A DNA stretch of 64,000 bases from Mucilaginibacter conchicola (GCF_003432115.1 NZ_QWDC01000001.1:372001-436000); one strand, 5' to 3'. Shown: positions 52,788 through 61,656, numbered from the stretch's first letter. Made by a program: numbers and translations. The notes: generated by a model from the sequence alone, not told the origin.

Positions 52788-53495
52788 ATGCCTTTAAGCA
52801 CCATTATATTCATCATATTTTTAGCAGCAGCAGTTTTGGCTTCTTATAAGTCAAAAAAGCTTACGGCATACGGTGCTGTAACGGGTGGCATGGTAGCCGT
52901 TTTAATTTGGCTTGGCAGCGGGATAGCAGGTATAGCACAACTCGGCGTATTCTTCGTACTATCAGTTTTGGCAACATCTCATAAAAAACAATATAAGAGC
53001 AGTTTACAAACTCAAACTCATGAACAGATACGCAACTCATGGCAGGTTTTAGCCAACGGAGGTATTGCTGCTATATGTGGTGTATTTGCTTATCTCTTTC
53101 TGGCTAACGCTCCGGTTTTTCAACTGATGATGGCCGGCGCATTTGCATCCGCTTTAGCAGATACGCTATCATCAGAACTGGGCTCGGTTTACGGAAAAAG
53201 ATTTTACAACATTATCACCTCTAAACCCGATGAAAGGGGCAAAGACGGCGTAGTGAGTGTTGAAGGCATCCTGATAGGCTTAGCTGGTTCGGCAGTTATT
53301 GCAGCGGTATACTCGTTTTATTATGGCTTTAATACAGTATTTTTCATTATCCTGATAGCAGGCACGGCCGGTAATCTTATAGATTCAATACTTGGTGCTA
53401 CGTTAGAACGCCGCGGTATAATAGGCAATAACACCGTAAATGTGCTTAACACATTTGCGGCAGCAATTATAGTTTGGTTACTGTATATGCTCTAA
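52788..53495 (+). CDS. DUF92 family integral membrane protein
   Basis: The 235-residue protein has six to seven hydrophobic segments and the DUF92 motifs KKLTAYGAVTGGMVAVLIW, ASALADTLSSELG, and GTAGNLIDSILGATLERRG. Plant relatives (VTE6) are phytyl-phosphate kinases, so a prenyl-phosphate kinase activity in the membrane is possible but unproven in bacteria. The frame begins with a TTG one codon earlier; ATG 52788 is used. Its stop abuts the stop of the converging aspartate kinase with no gap. Confidence 0.88.
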   Translation: MPLSTIIFIIFLAAAVLASYKSKKLTAYGAVTGGMVAVLIWLGSGIAGIAQLGVFFVLSVLATSHKKQYKSSLQTQTHEQIRNSWQVLANGGIAAICGVFAYLFLANAPVFQLMMAGAFASALADTLSSELGSVYGKRFYNIITSKPDERGKDGVVSVEGILIGLAGSAVIAAVYSFYYGFNTVFFIILIAGTAGNLIDSILGATLERRGIIGNNTVNVLNTFAAAIIVWLLYML

Positions 53496-54752
53496 TCATT
53501 TAACAACTACCTGCGCAGTGTTGCGGCTGGTTTGTTTCATTAACGCAGTTTCATCGCCAATAATTTCTTGTAATGCACTATCGGTATAATGCCTTAAAGT
53601 GATCAGCTTTAAGTCGCTGTTATACTTCACTTTAAACGTTTCTTTTAAACTTTTCAAAAGGCGTTCGAAACGCTCGGGAGAAAAATCTATACATGCAGTA
53701 AAGCTTAAGGCCGATGTTTGCATCATGTTCACTTTCACGTTATGTTTTGCGAAGGCAGCAAATATCTCGCTAAGATGGCTTTCTGATACAAACGAATAAT
53801 CAGTAGCAGAAACAGACAGCAATACCTGGTTATTTTTTACGATGATAACCGGTTTATCAAACTTGTTTATAGCGTTTTGTTTGATCACCGTTCCGGGGGC
53901 ATCAGGATGTGTAAAAGGTTTTACTAATAGCGGAATATTGGCGTTCTGCAGTGGTTTTATAGTTTTAGGGTGAATAACGCTGGCGCCGTAGTAGGTCATC
54001 TCTATTGCTTCCTGGTAGCTGAGCTCATCAAACTTGATGGTATCAGGGAAAAGCTTTGGATCGGCATTTAATATACCGGGAACATCTTTCCAGGTGGTAA
54101 CAGACTCTGCACCCAAGCAGGCAGCAAATATAGAAGCCGTATAATCAGAACCCTCGCGACCGAGCGTAGTGGTAAAGTTTTCAGATGTGCCGCCTAAAAA
54201 GCCTTGTGTTACTACAATGCCGTTACCTAACAACGCAGGAATATCCTTTTGAATGCTTGCGCGGGTTTTGTCCCAATCAACAATCCCTTCGCGATAGGTG
54301 TTATCGGTATGTATATATCCGCGCACATCTATCCATTTGCTGGTTAAGTTTTGATGATTGAACCAGGCACTCACAATACGGGTTGATACCAGTTCGCCAA
54401 TGGATACTATCTGGTCGTATATAAAGTCGAAATCATCATGGGGTTCATCTTCAATCATCCAGTCTATCTCCACAAAAGTATTGGCCACCTCATCAAATAC
54501 CGGGTGATGATCTCCAAACAGTTCGTGTAGTATCTGGTAGTGATAATTCTTTATCTCATCAAAAATGGCGTGCATATCATCGCTGCCATCCACATAGGCG
54601 CGGGTGAGTTTCTCCAGCGCATTGGTGGTTTTACCCATGGCCGATACCACAACAAGCAATTGCTCACCAGTATAATTGCCAACTACTTTCCCGAGATTAA
54701 TAACACCCTGCGCATCCTTAACTGATGCACCGCCGAACTTAAATACAAGCAT
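53496..54752 (-). CDS. lysC: Aspartate kinase (monofunctional)
   Basis: The 418-residue enzyme phosphorylates aspartate, the first step toward lysine, threonine, methionine and diaminopimelate. The kinase domain starts FKFGGASVKDAQG and includes TLGREGSDYTASIFA and DVPGILNADP; the C-terminal third holds ACT-type regulatory domains (VSATDYSFVSESHLSEIFAAF). There is no homoserine dehydrogenase domain, so it is not ThrA. The RsiV-like gene ends just upstream on the same strand, with no gap between that stop and this start. Confidence 0.93.
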   Translation of the reverse strand: MLVFKFGGASVKDAQGVINLGKVVGNYTGEQLLVVVSAMGKTTNALEKLTRAYVDGSDDMHAIFDEIKNYHYQILHELFGDHHPVFDEVANTFVEIDWMIEDEPHDDFDFIYDQIVSIGELVSTRIVSAWFNHQNLTSKWIDVRGYIHTDNTYREGIVDWDKTRASIQKDIPALLGNGIVVTQGFLGGTSENFTTTLGREGSDYTASIFAACLGAESVTTWKDVPGILNADPKLFPDTIKFDELSYQEAIEMTYYGASVIHPKTIKPLQNANIPLLVKPFTHPDAPGTVIKQNAINKFDKPVIIVKNNQVLLSVSATDYSFVSESHLSEIFAAFAKHNVKVNMMQTSALSFTACIDFSPERFERLLKSLKETFKVKYNSDLKLITLRHYTDSALQEIIGDETALMKQTSRNTAQVVVK

Positions 54753-55565
54753 TTATTTTACGTATTGACTGATAGCGGTATTGGGCCGCAAAATATTTTT
54801 GATAGATGAATAAGGCACTAACAACTCTGTTTGGCCCGCAGCATAAGGTTTTATCTCGTACTGGTTATACACAAATCGTAAACCGGTAGGGGTAAGCGAA
54901 TAGTTCTCATTTAAGGCAAACTTATTATCCTTAAAAAAGTAATCGCGCGCCAGCGATGAGGTATCTGATAGCTTCTCACTTTTACGGAAGATACCCTCGG
55001 CAATTTTGCTCAGTTCGGGGTACTTACCATCGGCGATGATCTCTTTAAGAGTTACCTCTTTACCTGTTTTACGGTTCCAGTTAATAAAGCCGGTAAAGCT
55101 ACCGCCGTGTGCACCGCCCTGGTAATTATAGCCGCCATACTCCAGGGTTACTAACGATGAATCCTGGGCTAATACTTTGGCATAGCTATCCATGGTGAAG
55201 AACATTTGTGAACGTTTTTCGGTCTTTTTAAAGTCTACATAGCTTTGGATGAACTTTTTAGCTACCAGGGTTAAACTGGTGTCAGGTTTTCTGTCATCCA
55301 TTATACCCAGTTGGGCAAGCTTTTTAACAATAGTGTCGTTCAGCATCGGCATTTTTGCAAACACCGGATATTTAATGCTTACCACGGTACAAGCGCTATC
55401 GGCTTTCTCGCCGCAATCAGGTGCACGTTCGTGAATGTTCTGGTAATTGTAAACCAGCGTATCTTTAAAAATCTCGTGTTGCTCTTTCGGTTTATCGGTA
55501 CCAAACTGGCAGGCACTCAGGCCTAATATGGCAACTAAAAGGGTAGATGTGGTGATGTTTTTCAT
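54753..55565 (-). CDS. DUF3298/RsiV-like lipoprotein
   Basis: The 270-residue lipoprotein (LSAC, Cys19) has a DUF4163-like region (residues about 50-140) and a DUF3298 domain (about 160-260: GGAHGGSFTGFINWNRKTGKEVTLKEI). The arrangement equals the extracellular part of RsiV, an anti-sigma factor that binds lysozyme in Bacillus, but here there is no transmembrane anti-sigma part, so that role should not be carried over. Its ATG overlaps the stop of the GNAT gene by 4 bp and its stop touches the aspartate kinase start: a tight three-gene minus-strand run. Confidence 0.88.
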   Translation of the reverse strand: MKNITTSTLLVAILGLSACQFGTDKPKEQHEIFKDTLVYNYQNIHERAPDCGEKADSACTVVSIKYPVFAKMPMLNDTIVKKLAQLGIMDDRKPDTSLTLVAKKFIQSYVDFKKTEKRSQMFFTMDSYAKVLAQDSSLVTLEYGGYNYQGGAHGGSFTGFINWNRKTGKEVTLKEIIADGKYPELSKIAEGIFRKSEKLSDTSSLARDYFFKDNKFALNENYSLTPTGLRFVYNQYEIKPYAAGQTELLVPYSSIKNILRPNTAISQYVK

Positions 55566-56074
55566 AAACTGGCAACTTGTTCTTTTGATAACGATGCATT
55601 AAGCCATCCGGCATCAAGATCGGCACCGTATTTTTTGTAAAAATTAATGGCCGGCTCATTCCAATCGAGCACTTGCCAAACCATGCCGCTAAATCCAAGC
55701 TCACGCACTTCCTGAAACAATCTGTCGAAAAGCAATTTTCCTAACCCTTTACCGCGGTGTTCTTCAGTTACTATCAGATCCTCGAGGTACAAGCGACTTC
55801 CTTTCCAGGTGGAGTAGCGCACATAGTACAATGCAAAAGCAACAACCACGCCATCAATTTCAACCACAAAAGCCTTCCAAACCGGATTAGCACCAAAACC
55901 GGCTTCTTCAAACTCCTCTAAGCCAACGGTAACCTGCTCTGGCTCACGCTCAAATAAAGCCAGTTCGCGTATCAGCTCCATTAACCGAGAGCAATCGGCT
56001 TTAACGGCAACGCGAAGCCCCCCAGCCCCCTGAAGGGGGAGTTTTTGAAAGGCAGAGTTTGTATTTTCTGTCAT
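55562..56074 (-). CDS. GNAT family N-acetyltransferase
   Basis: The 170-residue protein has the GNAT fold: LRVAVKADCSRLMELIRELA (beta1-alpha1), LYLEDLIVTEEHRGKGLGKLLF with the acetyl-CoA loop RGKGLGK, and VLDWNEPAINFYKKYGA. Close in pattern to diamine (SAT1-like) acetyltransferases that carry FEREPEQV. Residues 9-19 (FQKLPLQGAGG) are coded by a dispersed repeat (56017-56041), so the first 20 residues lie outside the GNAT fold. The stop overlaps the start of the RsiV-like gene by 4 bp. Confidence 0.88.
   Translation of the reverse strand: MTENTNSAFQKLPLQGAGGLRVAVKADCSRLMELIRELALFEREPEQVTVGLEEFEEAGFGANPVWKAFVVEIDGVVVAFALYYVRYSTWKGSRLYLEDLIVTEEHRGKGLGKLLFDRLFQEVRELGFSGMVWQVLDWNEPAINFYKKYGADLDAGWLNASLSKEQVASL
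56017..56041. repeat. GC-rich palindromic repeat inside the GNAT start
   Basis: GCCCCCCAGCCCCCTGAAGG followed by GGGAG on the plus strand contains the palindrome CCCCC-TGAA-GGGGG. On the coding strand it reads CTCCCCCTTCAGGGGGCTGG, which I recognise as a repeat frequent between genes of Bacteroidota. Here it is translated in frame. Confidence 0.7.
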
Positions 56075-56084
56075 CTGTTATAAT

Positions 56085-56164
56085 TCTATAAATTCTTTTA
56101 ATTCCCGAAATTCGGGTTCAGACATTCTGAAAATTCTAAAATTCTGTAAATTCTGATTTCAGAC
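56085..56164 (-). repeat. Dispersed repeat family A, copy 2
   Basis: Read on the minus strand it begins GTCTGAAATCAGAATTTACAG, continues with GTCTGAACCCGAATTTCGGG and AATTAAAAGAATTTATAGAA, matching the order of blocks in copy 1 at 1954-2071. Its tip GTCTGA provides the stop codon of yggS. Confidence 0.7.
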
Positions 56165-56839
56165 AGTCTTCTTTGCCCGTCCACCAAAAATAGTACTTCC
56201 TAAACGTACCATGGTGCTACCTTGTTCAATGGCTAATTTATAATCAGATGACATGCCCATTGATACAGTATCAAAAGCATCATCTTTTCTAAAGAAGCTC
56301 AATTTAACGCCCTCGAAAAAAGTTTTCAGTTCGTAATATTCTTCTTTTATCTGCTTCTCGCTGTCGGTATTGGTAGCTATGCCCATCAATCCGCGGATGC
56401 GTACGTTTTTAAGGGCTGCAAACTCCTCGCTGCGCAGTAATTCTATCACCTCATCAAAGCCCAGGCCGAATTTGGTTTCCTCGTCGGCAATGTAAACCTG
56501 CAGCAGGCAGTCAATAACACGGTTAGCTTTTAAGGCATGTTTGTTTATCTCTTGCAGTAATTTAATACTATCAACAGATTGTATCATGCTGATGAACGGG
56601 GCAATATATTTTACCTTATTGGTTTGCAGGTGGCCAATCAAATGCCATTCAATATCGGTAGGTAATTGCGGCTGCTTATCAACCAATTCCTGCACAATAT
56701 TTTCACCAAATAAACGCTGCCCGGCATCATAAGCCTCTTGTATATCCGTTATGGGTTTGGTTTTTGACACCGCTAATAATGTCACACCTATTTGACCGGT
56801 TTCCTTTTTTAGGTTTTTGATATTATCTGCAATGCTCAT
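56159..56839 (-). CDS. yggS: PLP homeostasis protein, YggS family
   Basis: The 226-residue protein is a TIM-barrel PLP-binding protein of the YggS/PLPBP family, which has no known enzyme activity and keeps vitamin B6 and amino acid pools balanced. The PLP lysine lies in LLAVSKTKP (about Lys26); other motifs are FGENIVQELVDK, EWHLIGHLQTNKVKY and DTVSMGMSSDYKLAI plus the phosphate-binding VRLGSTIFG. The stop codon is the TGA of the repeat tip GTCTGA, so the C terminus (RAKKTV) may have been set by the repeat. Confidence 0.93.
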   Translation of the reverse strand: MSIADNIKNLKKETGQIGVTLLAVSKTKPITDIQEAYDAGQRLFGENIVQELVDKQPQLPTDIEWHLIGHLQTNKVKYIAPFISMIQSVDSIKLLQEINKHALKANRVIDCLLQVYIADEETKFGLGFDEVIELLRSEEFAALKNVRIRGLMGIATNTDSEKQIKEEYYELKTFFEGVKLSFFRKDDAFDTVSMGMSSDYKLAIEQGSTMVRLGSTIFGGRAKKTV

Positions 56840-56846
56840 TTATCCG

Positions 56847-56854
56847 TAAATTTG
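56847..56854 (+). promoter_or_regulatory. -7 box TAAATTTG for the DUF4296 gene
   Basis: TAAATTTG fits TAnnTTTG, 26 bases before the ATG at 56881, inside the 41-bp gap to the divergent yggS. Confidence 0.5.
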
Positions 56855-56880
56855 TATTTAAAACGCCGCTAAATTACAGA

Positions 56881-57414
56881 ATGCAAAAATATATAAGCTT
56901 GTTTTTTTCAGTATTGCTGTTTGCTGCATGCAAACCGGCAGCCAAAACGCCGCCAAACATTATTGATGAACAAAAAATGATAAAACTGTTGACCGACCTG
57001 CACATTACCGATGGCGAACTGTATACCATAACGCCTGTGCCCGATACATTATTCAAATACGGCAGGGAAAAATATTTGGCACTTTTTAAAAGGCATCATG
57101 TTACAGAAAAACAGTATGACGATAGTTTTAAATATTACTCACAAAACCCCGAGAAGATACAAGCCATTTACAACGAGGTTGACAAAATATTAAAGGCCAA
57201 ACTCGACTCGATAAGGACGCCGGCGAAAAATACGGGACAAGCGAATGCAAAAAAACCGGGAATAGTAAATATACAAAAGCCAAAACCCGATTCTATTAAA
57301 GCAAATGCTATAGATTCTGTACAAGAAAAGAAAAGGCTGAAACAAAAGCTCGACTCTTTAACAAAGTCCGCAAAAAAACGCATGCGTCCAAACCCGCTTA
57401 AAAGCCAGAAATAA
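56881..57414 (+). CDS. DUF4296 family lipoprotein
   Basis: The 177-residue lipoprotein (FAAC, Cys17) has the DUF4296 domain at residues about 28-105 (EQKMIKLLTDLHITDGELY, LFKRHHVTEKQYDDSFKYYSQNPEKIQAIY), a Bacteroidota family without known function, then a Lys/Pro-rich tail ending KKRMRPNPLKSQK. It is divergent from yggS and only 3 bp ahead of mutS2, so the two are co-transcribed. Confidence 0.88.
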   Translation: MQKYISLFFSVLLFAACKPAAKTPPNIIDEQKMIKLLTDLHITDGELYTITPVPDTLFKYGREKYLALFKRHHVTEKQYDDSFKYYSQNPEKIQAIYNEVDKILKAKLDSIRTPAKNTGQANAKKPGIVNIQKPKPDSIKANAIDSVQEKKRLKQKLDSLTKSAKKRMRPNPLKSQK

Positions 57415-57417
57415 AGA

Positions 57418-59778
57418 ATGCTTTACCCTAATAATAGTGCAGATAAACTCGGCTTTACCGAGATAAAAGAACTGATAAAAACGCATTGCCTGAGCACCAT
57501 GGGGCAAGATATGGTGAACAAGATACAGGTGATGACCAATTACGACCTGATACTGAAATTTTTAAACCAGGCTAACGAGTTTAAGAATATCCTGCAAAAT
57601 GACGATGCCCTGCCCATCAACCACTTTTACGATATAAAATCATTGGCTAACAAGGCCAAAATAGAAGGCGCTTTCCTGTCTGAGGAAGAGTTTTTTCAGG
57701 TACAGGCTTCGCTAACTACCGTATTCGCCGTTATTGCGTATTTCAATGAACGAGAGGGTGTTTACCCTAACCTTGAGGCGCTATTTGAGCATTTGCCGAT
57801 AGAAAAAGCGATCATCAAAAAGATAGACCTGGTAATAGACCCGAAAGGAAAGATCCGCCACAATGCATCGCGCGAACTGATGGAGATCACGGCGGGCATT
57901 GCCAAAGCCGAGCAGGAAGCGCGCAAAAAAATAGACCAGATATTTAAGCAGGCATCAGCCAATAACTGGACAGCCGATGGCTCATTAACTGTACGCGATG
58001 GCCGCCTTTGTATTCCTTTGCTGGCCGAGAACAAGCGCAAGTTGAAAGGTTTTATCCATGATGAATCAGCCTCAGGCCAAACGGTCTTTATGGAGCCTGA
58101 GGAAGTGTTCTCACTCAATAACCTCATCCGCGACCTGGAGTTTGAACGCCGCCGCGAGATCATCAAAATATTGACAGCATTAACCGATGAGTTGAGACCA
58201 TATGTGCCTTTGCTGCTATCATACCATGGCTTATTAACCAAGCTCGATTTTGTACGCGCCAAAGCACTATTTGCCATTCAGATTGAGGCCGAAATGCCGA
58301 AGCTGGTAAACGAGGGGAGATTCCGCCTGTTTAATGCAAGGCATCCGTTACTGTTCCTCAACTTTAAAAAAGAAGGAAAATCGGTTGTACCGCTTAATGT
58401 TGCTATTGATGATGCTACAAGGATCGTCGTGGTATCAGGCCCTAACGCTGGCGGTAAATCGGTATGTATGAAAACCGTTGGCTTGCTGCAGATGATGGTA
58501 CAGGCGGGTTTATTGATCCCAGCCGGTGCTGATAGTGTGGCGGGGGTGTTTAAGCAATTATTTGTTGATATCGGCGACGACCAGTCTATTGAAAGTGACC
58601 TGAGTACCTATAGTGCCCACCTCTCAAAAATGAAAAAGTTTGTGGAAGATGCCAACGGCAAAACCATGATCCTGATAGATGAGTTTGGTACCGGTACCGA
58701 CCCTCAATTTGGTGGCCCTATAGCCGAAGCTGTTCTGGAAGCACTGAACAATAAAAAGGTGAGAGGCATGGTAACCACTCACTATTCTAATTTAAAGATC
58801 TTTGCGAGTAATACAGAAGGGATTGAGAATGCATCAATGTTGTTCAATAACACCGAGATGCAGCCTTTATACATGCTTGAGGTGGGTAAACCCGGCAGCT
58901 CTTATGCATTTGAGATAGCGCAAAGGATAGGTTTGCCGCAAAATGTGCTTAACCTGGCTAAAAACAAAATAAGCGCCGGCCAGAAAAAGGTAGATAGTTT
59001 ACTGGTTGACCTTGAGCGCGAGAAGAAAGAGATATTTGATACTAAGCAGAAGCTGGATAAACAGCAGCGCCGTGTAAACACTTTACTGGCCGAGAACGAG
59101 GAACTGAAGTCCTTTTTGGATGAGAACCGCAAAAACCTGCTGCGCGAGGCTAAGCAGGAAGCCAAAAGCATCATCCTTAACGCTAATAAACTGGTAGAGA
59201 ACACCATTGCTGAAATTAAAAGCAGTAATGCCGATAAGGAAGTTACCCGTTCGCTTCGTGAGAACCTGACCAACGAGGTTAAGAAAAATACTATTAAAGT
59301 TGAGGCGCCTAAAAAAGCCCCGGCACAGGATGAGGAAGTTAAACCAGGCGACTGGGTGAAACTCATCGATGGCGATACTACCGGCCAAGTAATGGAAGTA
59401 ATAAAAGACAATGTGGTGATTGCCATGGGCGACTTACGCACTGTGGTAAAGAAGAAAAGGGTGGAGAAGGTTACCCGCGCATCGGTACCTAAAGAGATTC
59501 GCCGCAGCAGTAACCAGACAGGCGATATGGCCAGTTTTAGTCCGGAGATTGATGTACGTGGTATGCGTACCGAGGATGCACTGCACGCCATTGAAAAGCT
59601 ATTTGACCGGGCGCTGATGATGGGCTTCAACAACCTGAAGATACTGCACGGCAAAGGCGATGGCATTTTACGCAAAATGATACGCCAGTACCTCAAAAAA
59701 TACGAACAGGTTGACCGTATGGAAGATGAGCACGCAGACAGGGGCGGGGATGGTATTACTTACGTATATTTAAAATAG
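57418..59778 (+). CDS. mutS2: Endonuclease MutS2
   Basis: The 786-residue protein has the MutS2 core: helical clamp regions, an ATPase domain with Walker A GPNAGGKSVCMKT (about residue 342) and Walker B MILIDEFGTGTDP, a long coiled coil (about 515-610, SLLVDLEREKKEIFDTKQKL) and a C-terminal Smr nuclease domain from about 708 (EIDVRGMRTEDALHAIE, ILHGKGDGILR). MutS2 suppresses recombination or, in some bacteria, splits collided ribosomes; the mismatch-binding domain of MutS is absent as expected. Eight bases separate its stop from the next start. Confidence 0.95.
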   Translation: MLYPNNSADKLGFTEIKELIKTHCLSTMGQDMVNKIQVMTNYDLILKFLNQANEFKNILQNDDALPINHFYDIKSLANKAKIEGAFLSEEEFFQVQASLTTVFAVIAYFNEREGVYPNLEALFEHLPIEKAIIKKIDLVIDPKGKIRHNASRELMEITAGIAKAEQEARKKIDQIFKQASANNWTADGSLTVRDGRLCIPLLAENKRKLKGFIHDESASGQTVFMEPEEVFSLNNLIRDLEFERRREIIKILTALTDELRPYVPLLLSYHGLLTKLDFVRAKALFAIQIEAEMPKLVNEGRFRLFNARHPLLFLNFKKEGKSVVPLNVAIDDATRIVVVSGPNAGGKSVCMKTVGLLQMMVQAGLLIPAGADSVAGVFKQLFVDIGDDQSIESDLSTYSAHLSKMKKFVEDANGKTMILIDEFGTGTDPQFGGPIAEAVLEALNNKKVRGMVTTHYSNLKIFASNTEGIENASMLFNNTEMQPLYMLEVGKPGSSYAFEIAQRIGLPQNVLNLAKNKISAGQKKVDSLLVDLEREKKEIFDTKQKLDKQQRRVNTLLAENEELKSFLDENRKNLLREAKQEAKSIILNANKLVENTIAEIKSSNADKEVTRSLRENLTNEVKKNTIKVEAPKKAPAQDEEVKPGDWVKLIDGDTTGQVMEVIKDNVVIAMGDLRTVVKKKRVEKVTRASVPKEIRRSSNQTGDMASFSPEIDVRGMRTEDALHAIEKLFDRALMMGFNNLKILHGKGDGILRKMIRQYLKKYEQVDRMEDEHADRGGDGITYVYLK

Positions 59779-59785
59779 GAAGCTC

Positions 59786-60853
59786 ATGAAACAGCTTAGA
59801 TTACTTGCTTTATCAGCACTGATGTTTGCCGGGTTCTGTGCAAAAGCCCAAACCAATATCAGTTTTAAAGATCCTAAGATCTTTTACATGGGCCGCTCGC
59901 CGGTGCGCGATACCTCGGCAGAGTTATCGTGGACCGGGGCTTCCATTGCCATCAATTTTAACGGTACCGCCGTAAAAGCTACCCTGAACGACGAGAAGGG
60001 CCTTAACTATTACAACGTAGTTATCGATGATAAGGTAACGCAGGTTATCAAGCTAAAGCAGGGCAAAAGCGAGTATGAACTGGCATCGGGTTTACCGGCA
60101 GGTAAACACAAGTTGGAGCTGTTTAAACGTACCGAATATGACTGGGGCCGTACCTGGTTCTACGGCTTCAACATCAATGGTAAATTACTTACACCCCCAA
60201 CCTACAAACACCGTATTGAATACTTTGGCGACTCGATAACCTGTGGCATGGCTGATGAGGATACAACCGGCAAAGACCGCGGCGACAACGATTATGAAAA
60301 TGGCTACGCCAGCTATGCCAACGTAGCGGCACGTGCTTTTAATGCCGATATACACTGTATCTCAAAAAGCGGCATCGGTATAGTAATAAGCTGGTTTGAT
60401 TATGTAATGCCAGATATTTACGATAAGGTTTACGCTCACGGCGATGAGAAATGGGATTTCAGCAAATACACGCCAGAAGTAGTAGTTGTCAATCTTTTCC
60501 AGAATGATTCATGGTTAACCCGCGCTAAAGATCACGAACAATTTAAAAAACTGTTCGGCACCACGCCGCCAGCACCAGAGTTCATCATCAGTCATTATCA
60601 GGATTTTATCAAAAGCATCCGCGCCAAATATCCAAAAGCTAAAATAGTTTGTGCTTTAGGTTCCATGGATGCGTCAAAAGAGGGCTCTGCATGGCCGGGA
60701 TATATTGAGAAAGCAGTTGCAGGGTTAAATGATAAGGATGTTTATACGCATTTCTTCGCGTTTAAAAATACGCCGGGCCACCCAAGTGTTAAAGAACAAC
60801 AAGCTATGGGAGAGGATCTGATAGCGTATATTAAGAGTACGTTTAAGTGGTAG
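59786..60853 (+). CDS. Secreted SGNH/GDSL esterase, carbohydrate esterase family 2 type
   Basis: The 355-residue protein has a signal peptide (CAKAQ, residue 21), an N-terminal beta-sandwich (about 28-135; ELSWTGASIAINFNGTAVKA) and a C-terminal SGNH hydrolase domain with catalytic Ser150 (EYFGDSITCG), the Asn of VVVNLFQNDSW and His332 in NTPGHPSVKEQ. This two-domain layout is that of CE2 acetyl esterases that deacetylate xylan, glucomannan or other sugars. It lies 7 bp after mutS2, which is unexpected for a secreted esterase and probably only a shared transcript. Confidence 0.9.
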   Translation: MKQLRLLALSALMFAGFCAKAQTNISFKDPKIFYMGRSPVRDTSAELSWTGASIAINFNGTAVKATLNDEKGLNYYNVVIDDKVTQVIKLKQGKSEYELASGLPAGKHKLELFKRTEYDWGRTWFYGFNINGKLLTPPTYKHRIEYFGDSITCGMADEDTTGKDRGDNDYENGYASYANVAARAFNADIHCISKSGIGIVISWFDYVMPDIYDKVYAHGDEKWDFSKYTPEVVVVNLFQNDSWLTRAKDHEQFKKLFGTTPPAPEFIISHYQDFIKSIRAKYPKAKIVCALGSMDASKEGSAWPGYIEKAVAGLNDKDVYTHFFAFKNTPGHPSVKEQQAMGEDLIAYIKSTFKW

Positions 60854-60862
60854 GATAGTACT

Positions 60863-60962
60863 GTCATTTCGAACGATAGTGAGAAATCCTGTTATTAATG
60901 CTAAGCTTATAGCTTTTCATAGATAACAAGATTTCTCTTCGCTGTCGCTCATTCGAAATGAC
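60863..60962. repeat. Dispersed palindromic repeat family C, copy 2
   Basis: GTCATTTCGAACGATAGTGA at the left mirrors GCGACAGCGAAGAG...TCATTCGAAATGAC-type sequence at the right, 100 bp apart, with inner arms GAGAAATC/GATTTCTC. It is related to 34868-34958 (same tips) but has a different middle. It separates the CE2 gene from the converging acidic-protein gene. Confidence 0.8.
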
Positions 60963-60972
60963 AAATTTAAAA

Positions 60973-61503
60973 CTACTCCCCAACCTTCTGCTGATCAGGT
61001 GTTTCGTTAGGGCCGGGGATGTTTACATTGTCGTTGCCATCGGCGGTACCTTCCTGGTAGGTTTGGTTCTGCTCGTTTTTATTTTCATCGCCCTCAGAAG
61101 TATCTTCTTCGTTATCTTTAGCAGGAGCAGCGTTCTCTTCGTCAGATTGTCCGGTTGGTACAGCGCCGGAGGCTTCTGTATAGTTTGACTGGCCTAACTG
61201 GTTAGGATCTTTAAAGTTATTAAATTCCGGGTGCTCATCAGACGGCTCGGTACGGCGGAAGTATTCGTTGGTATAACCCGCATTGCGCGATGGATTGTTG
61301 GCATCATCACCAGATGGAGTGTTGCTGTTCTCGCCGAATCGTTGCCCGCCGTTACCTTGGCCTTCCATACCGGGTTCATTAGCTTTCTTTTCCTCGCTGC
61401 CAAACATAAAGTTTTCGCGGCGCAGGTCTTTTTCTTCTAAATTATCGTCATCCTCAACGCGGTAAGCGTTTGGCTGTGGATTGTTGCTGTTATTTAGTTC
61501 CAT
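60973..61503 (-). CDS. Acidic, probably disordered protein of unknown function
   Basis: The 176-residue protein is dominated by Asn, Glu, Asp, Gly and Pro with almost no hydrophobic stretch; it has no signal peptide, no cysteine and no motif I recognise. Low complexity such as DEENAAPAKDNEEDTSEGDE suggests intrinsic disorder. Start at ATG 61503. Codon usage matches the neighbours, so it appears real, but a function cannot be proposed. It is divergent from the scoAB genes across a 221-bp regulatory region. Confidence 0.65.
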   Translation of the reverse strand: MELNNSNNPQPNAYRVEDDDNLEEKDLRRENFMFGSEEKKANEPGMEGQGNGGQRFGENSNTPSGDDANNPSRNAGYTNEYFRRTEPSDEHPEFNNFKDPNQLGQSNYTEASGAVPTGQSDEENAAPAKDNEEDTSEGDENKNEQNQTYQEGTADGNDNVNIPGPNETPDQQKVGE

Positions 61504-61595
61504 TTTGTTTATAGATTGATGTATAGATAGAAGTCTTAAGTTTTTTATTTGTTTGTATTTTTTAATTAAAAGTTTAAAATACTAATTACCAGCAT

Positions 61596-61635
61596 GTTCA
61601 TGAACGTTCACTATGTTCATGCCGTAAACGTGAAC
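61596..61635. promoter_or_regulatory. Cluster of five GTTCA/TGAAC half-sites
   Basis: Half-sites GTTCA (61596, 61606, 61615) and TGAAC (61601, 61631) form overlapping palindromes GTTCATGAAC and TGAACGTTCA and the pair GTTCAC/GTGAAC. The density in 40 bp is well above chance and lies between two divergent genes. Confidence 0.45.
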
Positions 61636-61656
61636 ACTTTTAAATCAATCCGCTCA

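Noticed and set aside
54753..55565. Anti-sigma factor RsiV with lysozyme sensing
   Set aside because: Only the extracellular domains are present as a lipoprotein; no transmembrane anti-sigma part and no sigma factor gene next to it.
58902..59696. 264-codon minus-strand frame
   Set aside because: Lies wholly antisense to mutS2, Ser/Leu-rich composition typical of a reverse-strand shadow, no motif.
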